Below are positions 41,766 through 53,059 of a stretch of 64,000 nucleotides of DNA, one piece after another. Location: NCBI RefSeq assembly GCF_008806775.1, contig NZ_WAEM01000001.1:310001-374000 (forward strand), in the 5' to 3' direction. Under the pieces are notes generated by a model. The model did not search any database. It was given only the letters and a program-made list of their open reading frames with translations, and was not told the origin of the DNA. Origin of the DNA: Flavobacterium luteum. Its GTDB lineage: Bacteria; Bacteroidota; Bacteroidia; Flavobacteriales; Flavobacteriaceae. The translations under genes were made by a program, and so were the position numbers. Within the stretch, counting starts at the first letter, position 1; every line of letters starts with the position of its first letter.

Positions 41766-42089
41766 ATGGGAGCATCAAAATCAGAGTCTTTTTCAGAAGA
41801 ACATAACGAAATGGCAAGTTTGTTTAAAGCACTTTCGCATCCAGCTAGAATAGCAATTGTTGATTATCTATTGTCTGTAGAGACTTGTATCTGTGGTGAT
41901 ATTGTAAACAAACTACCTTTAGCGCAACCTACCATTTCACAACATTTGGCAGCATTAAAAAACGCCAACATTATAAAAGGTACGATTGAAGGAACAGCCA
42001 TTTGTTACTGTATAAATCCTAATACCATAAATAAAATCGAAAATCATTTTGGAATGATTCGCCATAAATTAATGAATAAGTGTTGTTAA
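41766..42089 (+). CDS. arsR: ArsR-family metalloregulator
   Basis: This 107-residue winged-helix protein has the metal site Cys41-x-Cys43 in VETCICGDIV, which is the arsenite-binding pattern at the recognition helix, and LPLAQPTISQHLAALKNA as the DNA-binding helix. It represses the downstream ars genes until As(III) binds. It heads a five-gene plus-strand operon. Confidence 0.92.
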   Translation: MGASKSESFSEEHNEMASLFKALSHPARIAIVDYLLSVETCICGDIVNKLPLAQPTISQHLAALKNANIIKGTIEGTAICYCINPNTINKIENHFGMIRHKLMNKCC

Positions 42090-42140
42090 ATAAATTCCAA
42101 AAGTCTTATTACTTAATACTCATATCTTAATACTTTCACT

Positions 42141-42617
42141 ATGAGACTATCAGAAATAAAAAATCACCTAAAAAGTCTTTCTCAAATTGCTTTTCAATTG
42201 CCAAATGGAGAATGGGTTCCCAATCATTTTCACATTACCGAAGTAGGAAAAATATCCAAAGATTTCATCGATTGCGGTGGAGTGGTTCGTAAAGAAGAGG
42301 TAGCTAATTTCCAACTTTGGGAGGCCAACGATTACAATCACAGATTGCATCCTGAAAAATTGCTTCACATAATTGAATTGTCTGAAGAGAAGCTTCAAAT
42401 TCCAGATTTAGAAATAGAAGTCGAATATCAAATGGCAACAACTATAGGAAAATTCAGTTTGGATTTTGACGGTAAAACCTTCCAATTAAAATCAAAACTA
42501 ACCGATTGCTTAGCCAAAGACAATTGTGGCATTCCACCAGAAAAATTGAAAGTCAAAATAGGCGAATGGAAGCCAAAAGAAACTTCGTGCTGTACTCCAG
42601 ATTCGGGATGTTGTTAA
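42141..42617 (+). CDS. DUF6428-like protein of ars operons
   Basis: This 158-residue soluble protein has FQLPNGEWVPNHFHITEVG near the N-terminus and a Cys-rich tail ETSCCTPDSGCC. I recall the family as DUF6428, common beside arsR in Bacteroidota. The CC pairs could bind As(III) or a metal, but this is inference. Confidence 0.8.
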   Translation: MRLSEIKNHLKSLSQIAFQLPNGEWVPNHFHITEVGKISKDFIDCGGVVRKEEVANFQLWEANDYNHRLHPEKLLHIIELSEEKLQIPDLEIEVEYQMATTIGKFSLDFDGKTFQLKSKLTDCLAKDNCGIPPEKLKVKIGEWKPKETSCCTPDSGCC

Positions 42618-42638
42618 CCCATTCACTAAAGTATAAAT

Positions 42639-43253
42639 ATGTCAGATAAAAAAGAACATTGGGATAAAGTTTTTGCAACAAAGCAAGAAACTGAAGTGAG
42701 TTGGTACCAACAAAAACCGGAAACATCAATTAATTTTTTCACTAAAAACAATATTCCAAAGGATGCTAAAATAATTGACATTGGTGGTGGCGATAGTTAT
42801 TTGATTGATAATTTATTAGAAATGGGTTATCAAAATTTATTTCTATTGGATATTTCAGTAAATGCAATTGAACGAATCAAAAATAGGTTAGGAACAAAGT
42901 CTGAAAAAGTAACGTTTATAGTTTCCGATATTCTTGATTTTCATCCAGAAACCACTTTTGATGTTTGGCACGATAGAGCTAGTTTTCATTTCTTAACATC
43001 TGAAAATGACATTTCTATTTACAAAAAATTAGTTTCTAATTCAATTGTCTCAAATGGATTTTTATTTCTTGGAACTTTTTCAGAAAACGGACCTTTAAAA
43101 TGCAGTGGATTAGAAATTACACAATATTCTGAAGCCAAATTTGAATCTATTTTCGGGAGTGATTTTGTCAAAATAAATTGTTTTGAAGAAAACCATCAAA
43201 CACCTTTTAATACCACACAAAATTTCATTTTTTGTACTTTTAAAAAGAAGTAA
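42639..43253 (+). CDS. Class I SAM-dependent methyltransferase
   Basis: This 204-residue protein opens with EHWDKVFATKQETEVSWYQQ and has the SAM motif IIDIGGGDSYLID, an acidic LLDIS and the DVWHDRASFHFL segment. It resembles methyltransferases found in ars operons, but it lacks the paired Cys set of ArsM, so arsenite methylation is not supported. It abuts the arsC-like gene with one base between. Confidence 0.8.
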   Translation: MSDKKEHWDKVFATKQETEVSWYQQKPETSINFFTKNNIPKDAKIIDIGGGDSYLIDNLLEMGYQNLFLLDISVNAIERIKNRLGTKSEKVTFIVSDILDFHPETTFDVWHDRASFHFLTSENDISIYKKLVSNSIVSNGFLFLGTFSENGPLKCSGLEITQYSEAKFESIFGSDFVKINCFEENHQTPFNTTQNFIFCTFKKK

Positions 43254-43254
43254 T

Positions 43255-43863
43255 ATGCTAGAAAAATTATCAAAAACCTTTGAATCTATTGCTGGAATTT
43301 ATGTTTCTAAGGAACGAAAAGAAATTTTAAACCCATTGATTGTTTATATTCAAGACAAAGTGAATTGTAACGAAGAAATTAGATTGAACTTCATTTGCAC
43401 ACACAATTCTAGAAGAAGTCATTTGTCGCAAATTTGGGCACAAACAATGGCGTTTCATTTCGGAATTAAAAATGTATTTTGTTATTCAGGCGGAACTGAA
43501 GCTACGGCAATGTTTCCTAAAGTTGCCGAGACGTTAACCAATCAAGGATTTCAAATTCAGAAAATAAGCGAAGAGCAAAATCCAGTATATGCCGTAAAAT
43601 TTGATGAGAATCAGCATCCGGTCATTTGTTTTTCAAAAGCCTATTTTGATGATTTTAATCCAAAAATCCATTTCGGAGCAATCATGACTTGTAATAATGC
43701 TGACAAAGGTTGCCCAATGGTTTTTGGTGCAGAAGCAAGATTTCCTATAAAATATGACGACCCAAAAGCTTTTGACGGAACGGTTTTAATGAATGAAAAA
43801 TACGCAGAAAGAAGTTTACAAATTGCAAGTGAAATGTATTTTGTATTTTCTCAAATCAAATAA
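43255..43863 (+). CDS. Arsenate reductase, low-molecular-weight phosphatase type
   Basis: This protein of about 202 residues has the phosphatase loop FICTHNSRRSHLSQ (CX5R) with the nucleophile Cys, and a distal Cys pattern NADKGCPMVFGAEARF typical of ArsC-like proteins. It should reduce As(V) to As(III), which the downstream acr3 exports. An upstream ATG at 43183 lies within the methyltransferase gene, so I used the ATG at 43255. Confidence 0.88.
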   Translation: MLEKLSKTFESIAGIYVSKERKEILNPLIVYIQDKVNCNEEIRLNFICTHNSRRSHLSQIWAQTMAFHFGIKNVFCYSGGTEATAMFPKVAETLTNQGFQIQKISEEQNPVYAVKFDENQHPVICFSKAYFDDFNPKIHFGAIMTCNNADKGCPMVFGAEARFPIKYDDPKAFDGTVLMNEKYAERSLQIASEMYFVFSQIK

Positions 43864-43945
43864 GTATCAATCGCAATATCAATGTCAATTATAATTTCAA
43901 TAGACATACAAATCTTAATAAACTTAATATCTTAATGGTTTAAAA

Positions 43946-44974
43946 ATGAAAAAGCGTCTCAACTTTCTCGACAGATTGCTAACACTTTGGATATTTCTTG
44001 CTATGGTAATTGGAGTTGGAATTGGTTATTTTATTCCGAACTCTGCTAGCTTTATCAATTCCTTCTCATCGGGTACTACTAATATTCCGTTAGCTATTGG
44101 CTTAATTTTGATGATGTATCCGCCGTTAACCAAAATTGACTTTTCCAAAGTGCCACAAATGTTTGACAAACCAAAACTGCTAACTGCTTCCTTTTTAATA
44201 ACATGGATTGTTGGTCCATTTTTAATGTTTTTATTGGCGACTTTTTTCCTAAAAGACTATCCTGAATACATGACCGGTTTAATCATTATAGGAATTGCGC
44301 CTTGTATTGCTATGGTCATTGTTTGGAACGAACTTGCCGAAGGAAACCGAGAATTAACAGCAGGTTTAATCGGAATTAATAGTTTATTGCAGGTTTTCTT
44401 TTTTAGTTTGTACGCCTATTTTTATTTGAAAATCATGTTGCCTTTATTTGGAATTAAAGGTCTAGAATTGAATATTACTATTACTGAAATTGCCAAGACT
44501 GTTGGTGTTTATTTAGGAATTCCTTTTGCTTTAGCTGTTGTCAGTCGATTTTTGATTAAAAAGTATATTGGCGAAAAATGGTTCAATCAAAAGTTCATTC
44601 CGTTTGTTTCTCCTATCACTTTAATTGCGCTACTTTTTACTATTGTAATAATGTTTAGTTTAAAAGGAGAAATGATTGTCGATTTACCATTGGATGTGCT
44701 TAGAATTGCTCTTCCGTTAGTGATTTTCTTTTCGATTATGTTTTTCTTAATGTTTTTTGTTTCCAAGAAAATTGGAGCCAATTATCGTGATGCGGTTGCA
44801 TTATCATTTACAGCCTCTGGGAACAATTTTGAATTAGCAATCGCTGTTTCTATAGGTGTTTTCGGAATCAATAGCGGACAAGCTTTCGCAGGTGTTATAG
44901 GGCCTTTAGTGGAAGTTCCAGCATTGATTACTTTGGTAAATGTAGCATTTTGGTTGCGGAAAAAGTATTATTAA
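43946..44974 (+). CDS. acr3: ACR3-type arsenite efflux permease
   Basis: This 342-residue membrane protein has ten hydrophobic helices. The family signatures include GIAPCIAMVIVWNELAEGN, with the essential Cys, and FTASGNNFELAIAVSIGVFG. It exports As(III) using the membrane potential. It is the last gene of the ars operon, 82 bases after the arsC-like gene, and is followed by a terminator. Confidence 0.95.
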   Translation: MKKRLNFLDRLLTLWIFLAMVIGVGIGYFIPNSASFINSFSSGTTNIPLAIGLILMMYPPLTKIDFSKVPQMFDKPKLLTASFLITWIVGPFLMFLLATFFLKDYPEYMTGLIIIGIAPCIAMVIVWNELAEGNRELTAGLIGINSLLQVFFFSLYAYFYLKIMLPLFGIKGLELNITITEIAKTVGVYLGIPFALAVVSRFLIKKYIGEKWFNQKFIPFVSPITLIALLFTIVIMFSLKGEMIVDLPLDVLRIALPLVIFFSIMFFLMFFVSKKIGANYRDAVALSFTASGNNFELAIAVSIGVFGINSGQAFAGVIGPLVEVPALITLVNVAFWLRKKYY

Positions 44975-45005
44975 TAAAAAACTCCCAATTGCTTGAGAGT
45001 TTTTA
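44975..45005. terminator. Bidirectional terminator after acr3
   Basis: AAAAACTC (44977-44984) pairs with GAGTTTTT (44997-45004). It lies between the convergent ends of acr3 and the DUF6952-like gene, and its A/T flanks suit both directions. Confidence 0.75.
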
Positions 45006-45006
45006 T

Positions 45007-45264
45007 TTACTTATCAATTGAACCCAAAACTCGCTTCATAAAATCGTTTAAAGCTTCTTTCTTTTCCTTACCATCTTTGACCATTTTATAAACTTCTAAG
45101 GCGCCATACATATTAGAAATTAGTTCGCCAATGACTTCTAATTCCTCATCTTTTAAAGAAGAAAGCTCACAAAGGTTTTCGAGTACTTCAATAGTTTCAA
45201 CAATATAATCCTGATCGTTATCTTCAATAAATTGAGTAAGATGTTTTATAACTGGTAATTTCAT
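45007..45264 (-). CDS. Small hypothetical protein, DUF6952-like
   Basis: This 85-residue helical protein begins MKLPVIKHLTQFIEDND and contains IEVLENLCELSSLKDEE. I recall it as DUF6952, a small family that accompanies thioredoxin and peroxiredoxin genes in Flavobacteriia. It follows the thioredoxin-like gene by 48 bases. Function unknown. Confidence 0.75.
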   Translation of the reverse strand: MKLPVIKHLTQFIEDNDQDYIVETIEVLENLCELSSLKDEELEVIGELISNMYGALEVYKMVKDGKEKKEALNDFMKRVLGSIDK

Positions 45265-45312
45265 GATAATTATTATTTGTTTATCGAGACATTTGATTTT
45301 TAATTGACCAAA

Positions 45313-45624
45313 TTACCCAATTACTTCATTAACCAATTCAGTAAGCACTTCTAATTTAGTGGTTTGACTTTGATTGACTAATTCACCATTTTTAAAAGTA
45401 GCAAAGGTTGGTAAATTATCAACTTTAGCCAGTTTTCTCGATTCAGGAAATTTCTCAGCATCAATCATTAGAAATGGAATGCTATCATTTTGTGAAGCCA
45501 ACATTTTGAATTTAGGTTTCATGATTCTGCAATTACCACACCACGAGGCTGAATATTGTACCACTACCAAATTATTTGAAGCAACTACTTCGGCTAAATT
45601 ATCTTGTTCTATTTCTGAAAACAT
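45313..45624 (-). CDS. Thioredoxin-like protein
   Basis: This 103-residue protein has a thioredoxin fold with an active site WCGNCR (CGNC in place of CGPC) and a distal cis-Pro segment NLPTFATF. It probably reduces the peroxiredoxin encoded 87 bases upstream. The Asn in place of Pro should change the redox potential. Confidence 0.9.
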   Translation of the reverse strand: MFSEIEQDNLAEVVASNNLVVVQYSASWCGNCRIMKPKFKMLASQNDSIPFLMIDAEKFPESRKLAKVDNLPTFATFKNGELVNQSQTTKLEVLTELVNEVIG

Positions 45625-45711
45625 AGTTTTAAAATTTCAATTTCAATGACAACATCAAAATTCAATTTTTTGCAATTGATATTGACATTGTCATTGCTAT
45701 TTGTTATTGAA

Positions 45712-46347
45712 TTAATGAGAAGCTAAATAAGTAGCAGTACTATTTCTATCGGCACTCATGGCTTGCTTGCCTTCTTCCCAGTTCGCAGGACAAACTTCAC
45801 CTTTGGTTTGAACGTGAGTATAAGCATCAATTAATCTTAAGTACTCGTTTACATTTCTTCCTAATGGCATATCGTTTACACTTTCGTGGAATATTTTCCC
45901 GTTTTCATCTATTAAATATGTTGCTCTAAAAGTAACATTTGAGCCTTCCAAGATTTCGTCGTTTATTTCTTCATTATAAACCCATTCTGCATCAAGAATT
46001 TCTAAAGTAGTAGATAAATTACGTGTAGTATCTGCCAAGATTGGGTAAGTAACTCCTTCTATTCCGCCATTGTTTTTTGGAGTATTTAACCAAGCAAAGT
46101 GAACTTCGTTAGTATCACATGAAGCACCTATAACCATAGTGTTTCTGTTTTCGAAATCTTCTAAAGCTGCTTGAAAAGCATGAAGTTCTGTCGGACATAC
46201 AAAAGTAAAATCTTTTGGATACCAAAATAAAATTACTTTTTTCTTGTTATTTTTAGCTTCCTCAAGAACGTTAATTCTTAAATTATCTCCCATAAAAGAG
46301 ATAGCATCTACTGTAATGTTTGGAAATTTTTTACCTACTAATGACAT
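45712..46347 (-). CDS. ahpC: Peroxiredoxin, AhpC-like
   Basis: This 211-residue 2-Cys peroxiredoxin has the peroxidatic Cys in PKDFTFVCPTELHAF and the resolving Cys in KGEVCPANWEEG. It reduces H2O2 and alkyl peroxides with thioredoxin-type electron donors; no ahpF is beside it, and the thioredoxin-like protein downstream is the likely partner. A palindrome upstream may be an operator. Confidence 0.93.
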   Translation of the reverse strand: MSLVGKKFPNITVDAISFMGDNLRINVLEEAKNNKKKVILFWYPKDFTFVCPTELHAFQAALEDFENRNTMVIGASCDTNEVHFAWLNTPKNNGGIEGVTYPILADTTRNLSTTLEILDAEWVYNEEINDEILEGSNVTFRATYLIDENGKIFHESVNDMPLGRNVNEYLRLIDAYTHVQTKGEVCPANWEEGKQAMSADRNSTATYLASH

Positions 46348-46393
46348 AATTATATGGTTTAAATATTATTTTTTTAATTTGGAGCAAAAATAG

Positions 46394-46408
46394 ATAGAAT
46401 CATTCTAT
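46394..46408. promoter_or_regulatory. OxyR-like palindrome between ahpC and katG
   Basis: ATAGAATCATTCTAT is a perfect odd-length palindrome of the form ATAG-N7-CTAT, which matches the half-site form of OxyR-binding sequences. It lies between the divergent ahpC and katG genes. No oxyR gene is in the window, so the regulator is inferred. Confidence 0.5.
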
Positions 46409-46629
46409 TTATTTTATGTTTTGATTGCATTTTATTATTTATAAATAAGCTAAACTTATCCTAATGTCACTCTAAATAAAAAACAGTTTCAGTACTATTT
46501 TTAGTAATATCAGGTTTATATATAACATAAGAATTTTAGTAATAACTATAGTTTTTATTTATAGAAAATTTATTTTATTATTGTTTTTTTTGATAACTTA
46601 GCATGACAACTTTTTAAACAAATAAATAA

Positions 46630-48858
<2,229 letters not shown>

Positions 48859-48883
48859 TTAATAACAGAATTAAATGATACTA

Positions 48884-48920
48884 AAAGGTGAGCTTCTAGG
48901 AGTTCACCTTCTTTATTTTT
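48884..48920 (+). terminator. Terminator of katG
   Basis: AAGGTGAGCT (48885-48894) pairs with AGTTCACCTT (48901-48910) with one G-T pair and a 6-base loop, followed by a T-rich tract. It lies 26 bases past the katG stop. Confidence 0.8.
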
Positions 48921-49093
48921 GATTTCTCTATTCGTTCGTTTCTTTATATCTAAATACTTTTTATGTAACTAATTAAGAGTAATTTTATTAAGAAAATCAA
49001 TTTACTTTTATTTTTAAATATAATTTTCTACCAAATATGTCAATCAAACAGATGCTATTGATGCAATAAGTAGATTTTTAAATTAAAAAGCAC

Positions 49094-49125
49094 AAAAAAA
49101 GCACTTTGTTTCTAAAGTGCTTTTC
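49094..49125 (-). terminator. Terminator of the DUF4440-like gene
   Basis: GCACTTT (49101-49107) pairs with AAAGTGC (49114-49120), with a run of A residues at 49094-49100 that becomes a T run on the minus strand. It lies just after the stop of the gene at 49144. Confidence 0.75.
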
Positions 49126-49143
49126 AAAGAATTAAGTTTTGCA

Positions 49144-49653
49144 TTATTCTTTTTTATCTTCTGTTTTGCTTTCCAATCTAGGTCTGTCTGAGGCCGACAT
49201 ATCTCTTATACAAACATATTTCCCTTCTCTTTTTTCAAATACTGCAATAAAATTACCAGTATACAAAGCTGTGCTTGTAGAATCAGAAACACGATAATTC
49301 CCAATTTCTACCACTTGAATCCCGTCATTTGAAGGATGCACTTCATTAACTACAAAAGCAATTTGATATCCACTAGGAAAATTGGCTAAATCATCCTTTA
49401 TCGATTTTCGTATGGCTAATTTGCCTACTATAGGTGGTTTGTTTTGTGAAAAGCTAGTAGCATCTTTCGCATAATACTCTTCACTGTTTATATTACGATC
49501 ATTAAATAATTCGGCCATTTTATTTTCTATGGCTTGAATTTCAATTTTTATTTGCTCTTTGTCTACTATTACTTCTTCTGTCTTTGGTTTACAGCTTACA
49601 ACTAAAGTTACAATAGCAATAAAAACGACACGGTTTAAAATCTTATTATTCAT
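49144..49653 (-). CDS. SnoaL/DUF4440-like lipoprotein
   Basis: This 169-residue protein has a lipobox (VTLVVSCKPK, Cys21) and then an NTF2-like domain starting EIQAIENKMAELFNDRN, with YAKDATSFSQNKPPIVGK and the closing GKYVCIRDMSASDRP. NTF2-like lipoproteins of this kind are uncharacterised. It is monocistronic. Confidence 0.8.
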   Translation of the reverse strand: MNNKILNRVVFIAIVTLVVSCKPKTEEVIVDKEQIKIEIQAIENKMAELFNDRNINSEEYYAKDATSFSQNKPPIVGKLAIRKSIKDDLANFPSGYQIAFVVNEVHPSNDGIQVVEIGNYRVSDSTSTALYTGNFIAVFEKREGKYVCIRDMSASDRPRLESKTEDKKE

Positions 49654-50089
49654 ATGATGTTGGATTAAATTGGTTTTATATTATCATAAAAAATAATTTG
49701 GGAATATAAAAGTAATAATAAAATATTGAAAACCAATAATGTATAGCCTTTTTTTCTTGGTTTACTGCATTTTTAAATTATACCTTTTTCTATGTTAAAA
49801 TTAGTGATGTTTTTTAGGGGTCTTCCGTAATAAAGAATAGCAATTGAAATTAATAGTTATAGAAGCGCATTTTAAAAACTTGATTAAACTGTCTCTGTGC
49901 AAAGCCACCTAAAGTATAAGAACATCAATAACTGTTGACTATGTATTTTTATATTATTTTTCTTTTCGCTGAGATTTTACATAATCTTGAATTGTATTTT
50001 CATTACTGTACTTTTCTACTGTATCACATAAAAAATTCCCCTATTTATATTGCAGGAATTGCTTTGTATAGTTCTGTAACCTTCCATTC

Positions 50090-50279
50090 TTAACCTTCTT
50101 CTATCAAAATAGGAACGTCTGATTCTTCTAATGCTTTTATGTCTCTATAAATGGTTCTATTGCTGACTGAAAATTTATTGGCAAGTTATGAAGCGGTTAA
50201 AAGTTGTTTTGTTTGCAGTAGTGTTAAAAGTGTTGTTAGACGTGAAAGTCTTTTTGTAGGGTCATCTATATTTATTTTA
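50090..50279 (-). pseudogene. Fragment of a YafY/WYL-type HTH regulator
   Basis: On the minus strand the frame reads DPTKRLSRLTTLLTLLQTKQ, then LLTAS, a stop, LANKFSVSNRTIYRDIKALE and ESDVPILIEEG, then another stop. This is the HTH_11 domain of WYL regulators with a TAA inside the helix-turn-helix, no start codon and no downstream WYL domain. It is a decayed gene remnant. Confidence 0.75.
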
Positions 50280-50311
50280 CATAAAATGTTTAATTATCCC
50301 CTATTTTCAGA

Positions 50312-50352
50312 GTGGCCACTCGAGCGATAACGAACAGGCAAAGCAATAATCA
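50312..50352. repeat. Dispersed repeat copy 1 (CCACTCGAG motif)
   Basis: GCCACTCGAGCGATAACGAA and the following CAGGCAAAGCAA closely match 51310-51350 (GCCACTCGAGTGATAGGGAA, TAGGCGAAGCAA). The two copies flank the DUF4386 gene as direct repeats. Confidence 0.55.
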
Positions 50353-50455
50353 CCAATACAAACAAACTTTAAAGTAAACACAAAACCCAAATCTTACGAA
50401 GTTGCTGTGAGCGGTTCGGGCAATTTATTTGTCAATAGTACTCTTTTTTTTGGCA

Positions 50456-51151
50456 TCAGTTTTTGATTCTTTTAGAGGTGTCTATACCTTTTAGGAGCAA
50501 CCATAAGCAAAGAGATAGCTCACCAATAAAAATTGGGATAGCAAGATATAAAAACAAAGGGTTTGAAAATCCTTTTGAAAGAAACATAGTGAAGCTGTTT
50601 ATCAAATAACACAAACCTGCAAAGGCATAAAGAATACCCAATGTTTTTGGAATTAGGTTTGATTTATAAATCACAAAACCAATTATTAAACAATAAAACC
50701 CAAAGAACACCAAACCAAGAGCATATCCTTGTATCTGAATATTTAATGAAAGGAGCGAAAGTGCAGCAAGTTGATTGGGTTGAAATGCATTTAAATACGT
50801 ATCATTACTTAATAATAACAATGGTGCAATTTGATTGAGAAGGTTTACGGCGATTATGGCTGTCTGTATTATGACAAACGCCAATGCAAGTTGTATTAAA
50901 AGTTTATTTACATGTTTGAAAATATGGTAAACAATCAAAATCGTTGGCAAGCCAATTACAAAGTTAATTAAGTCAGCCACGAAACCCCAACGAAATAACA
51001 TTTCGTGAGTCTTAATGTTTTGCGCTGTAGTCAATGCATCATTTGAAACACTTAAAGCCTGCCTTACAAAAACTTCAGAAAATAGTCCTGTTGCAATTAC
51101 AATTAAATAGCAAAAGCCTGCAATTTTTGATAATTTTTTATCTGAAATCAT
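50456..51151 (-). CDS. DUF4386-family membrane protein (second copy)
   Basis: This 231-residue membrane protein has about six helices, with KLSKIAGFCYLIVIATGLFSE at the start and a final helix before GIDTSKRIKN. It is a diverged homologue of the protein at 6907-7578. Function unknown. It is flanked on both sides by the CCACTCGAG repeat. Confidence 0.85.
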   Translation of the reverse strand: MISDKKLSKIAGFCYLIVIATGLFSEVFVRQALSVSNDALTTAQNIKTHEMLFRWGFVADLINFVIGLPTILIVYHIFKHVNKLLIQLALAFVIIQTAIIAVNLLNQIAPLLLLSNDTYLNAFQPNQLAALSLLSLNIQIQGYALGLVFFGFYCLIIGFVIYKSNLIPKTLGILYAFAGLCYLINSFTMFLSKGFSNPLFLYLAIPIFIGELSLCLWLLLKGIDTSKRIKN

Positions 51152-51309
51152 AGTGTTAAATGTATAAGTGGTTCTTGTCGCTTTGCTATATCTGTGAGGT
51201 AAAGGTACTTTTAGTTACAATACCTTTGCAATTTTTTTTCTAACCTTACCGCTTAAAATCTAGTACACAGCATTGTGTTTAGTTCTAAATTAATTTCATT
51301 ATTTGGATT

Positions 51310-51350
51310 TGCCACTCGAGTGATAGGGAATAGGCGAAGCAAATGATCAT
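51310..51350. repeat. Dispersed repeat copy 2 (CCACTCGAG motif)
   Basis: This copy matches 50312-50352 in the same orientation, with several mismatches. See that entry. Confidence 0.5.
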
Positions 51351-51577
51351 AAATGCAAAACCAACTTTCCTATAAGCCTATTTACTGTTAGCATACGTTA
51401 TTCTAACGTGAAATATTTGTTATGAACAGCAAAAAATGGCCAGTTAGTTTTTTCGTTTAAGCTATATTAGTTTTCATTGATATCTTTTTTGGTTAATTTG
51501 TGATAATGTTTTCAAACTTTTAAATAAGTCCGATAAAACAAGACCTAATCGCCTTAAAATAAAGCACATTGTTCTTA

Positions 51578-51636
51578 AAAAGTAGCAACAGCAATCCTTC
51601 TCAAATAAATAAATTAACTTTCAAAAAACTGTGATT
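51578..51636. repeat. Imperfect direct repeat flanking the DUF1501/1800 locus (left)
   Basis: AAAGTAGCAACAGCAATC and the following ~40 AT-rich bases match 55473-55530 imperfectly, in the same orientation (AAAGTAGCAATAGCAATC on the right). The two copies lie outside the three-gene block 51891-55281. Confidence 0.5.
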
Positions 51637-51890
51637 TTTTTTTGAATGAAAATTTTGTCATAGCGTTTAATGATATACCATTTTTTTAATTTAATCTGAA
51701 GAAAGGAGACTTCGGAGAGCGGGAGTGTTTTTTTAGGAGAAATTTTATATTGTTTTTGCAGTTGCTACTACCTCCTTTATCGTTAAGACAAACCATTCCT
51801 TTACATCAGTGCTACGATTTAAAAAAATCGTAAAGGTGATTGCTCTCGTATCAAAAGATGAGATTGAATGACAAAGAGGGTAGTGTTACA

Positions 51891-53057
51891 TCAAAACAAA
51901 CCATTCAACGTTGTATTGGTAATCCCAATTTTAGTAGCATCAAAATTCATTTTATGCTGCAACAGTGAAGCATAAACGCTCCTAAAATCAACTTCATATT
52001 TCAAGTCGCCATTATCTAAATCAGCCAAATTGGGGTTGTTGCCAATGATGCTTTCTTTATTCCCGCCTCCAATGATAAACATCGGTGCTGCCGTTCCGTG
52101 ATCGGTACCGCTACCATTGTCTTTAACGCGTCGTCCAAATTCTGAAAAGACAACAAGCGTAACGTTTTGGAGCAGTTGCGCCTTTTTCAATTCCGAATAA
52201 AAGCTAAAGATGGCATCATTCAGTTCGGTGAGGTTCCGTTGCTGGATCTTGATTTGATTATCGTGGGTGTCGTAACCATTTTGTGAGGTGTAATACACTT
52301 TTGAGTTCAGGTTCCCTTTGATTAATCGGGCAATCCATTCTAAGTTTTTGCCTAAACCGGTTTTTGGATAACTGGTTTCCGAAGTAGATTTGGCTAATGC
52401 TTTCTGAATATCATCAGAGCCTTCAGCAACCGAATATGCAACCTTTCTAACAAAATCCAATTGCGGATTATCCGAAAGTTTTACGGTGTCATCACTATTG
52501 TTTTTGATTTTAAATCGGTTCGGATCTTTTACGGTTATCGAATTGGGTTCATTGCCTTTCAATGATAAGTTGTCAATGTTGTCAAAGTTTACGCCCGCCG
52601 TTGGCTGATGTTCTGTGCATTGCAAATCCAGATAACGCCCAAGCCAGCCGTTGTTTAAATAGGCATTGGAAGCGGTTGCGGTTTGCCAAATTTCTTGACT
52701 GCGAAAATGGGAACGGTTCGGCTCCGGATAACCAACATTCTGAATGATGGTCAAGTCACCGTTTTGTTGCATCGTCGCAAAATCTTTCAGCGCGGGATGA
52801 AATGCCATGCCCTTATTGCTGCTGATGACCTCATTTTTATCCAAAGCAATTTTGGAACGCAAATCATAATACAACGGATTCTCATACGGAATAAACGTAT
52901 TCAATCCATCGTTGCCACCATTGAGCTGAATGAAAACCAAACATTGTTCGCCAATAACCAAATTGGTCTGCGAACCAAAAGCATGAAGGAAATTGGGTAG
53001 AAGCAAGGTTCCGCCTGTGAATGTTCCAGTAAGCGTTAGAAAGTTTCTTCTGTTCAT
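51891..53057 (-). CDS. DUF1501-family exported protein
   Basis: This 388-residue protein starts MNRRNFLTLTGTFTGG, with a twin-arginine signal, and has the alkaline-phosphatase-like family segments FIQLNGGNDGLN, HFRSQEIWQT and VFSEFGRRVKDNGSGTDHGT. The last part holds the conserved FGR and DHG metal-site motifs. The family often accompanies DUF1800 genes, as here, with 2 bases between them. The role is unknown; a folded periplasmic hydrolase is likely. Confidence 0.92.
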   Translation of the reverse strand: MNRRNFLTLTGTFTGGTLLLPNFLHAFGSQTNLVIGEQCLVFIQLNGGNDGLNTFIPYENPLYYDLRSKIALDKNEVISSNKGMAFHPALKDFATMQQNGDLTIIQNVGYPEPNRSHFRSQEIWQTATASNAYLNNGWLGRYLDLQCTEHQPTAGVNFDNIDNLSLKGNEPNSITVKDPNRFKIKNNSDDTVKLSDNPQLDFVRKVAYSVAEGSDDIQKALAKSTSETSYPKTGLGKNLEWIARLIKGNLNSKVYYTSQNGYDTHDNQIKIQQRNLTELNDAIFSFYSELKKAQLLQNVTLVVFSEFGRRVKDNGSGTDHGTAAPMFIIGGGNKESIIGNNPNLADLDNGDLKYEVDFRSVYASLLQHKMNFDATKIGITNTTLNGLF

Positions 53058-53059
53058 GG

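Larger units (their letters stand above)
49654..50455. other. Decayed intergenic region
   Basis: Apart from the WYL-regulator remnant I see no intact gene. The part at 50312-50352 contains a CCACTCGAG motif followed by a purine-rich tract, and it recurs at 51310-51350 on the other side of the DUF4386 gene. This suggests old insertion or deletion events. Confidence 0.5.
51152..51890. other. Noncoding region with repeats and a hairpin
   Basis: No intact gene is visible. It contains the second CCACTCGAG repeat (51310-51350), an AGTAGCAACAGCAATC repeat unit (51578-51636, echoed at 55473-55530) and a perfect stem TACGATTT/AAATCGTA at 51813-51832, which may end the transcript from 51891. Confidence 0.5.

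Noticed and set aside
42639..43253. ArsM arsenite methyltransferase
   Set aside because: The protein is short and lacks the conserved Cys set of ArsM; only the SAM fold is supported.
49960..50080. Transposase remnant on the minus strand below the WYL fragment
   Set aside because: Short frames are open here, but none gives a convincing transposase motif, so I left it as decayed sequence.
51360..51420. Integron attC-like site (GTTAGCATACGTTATTCTAACG)
   Set aside because: No full attC fold with paired R/L boxes and no integron integrase is seen; the match is too short.
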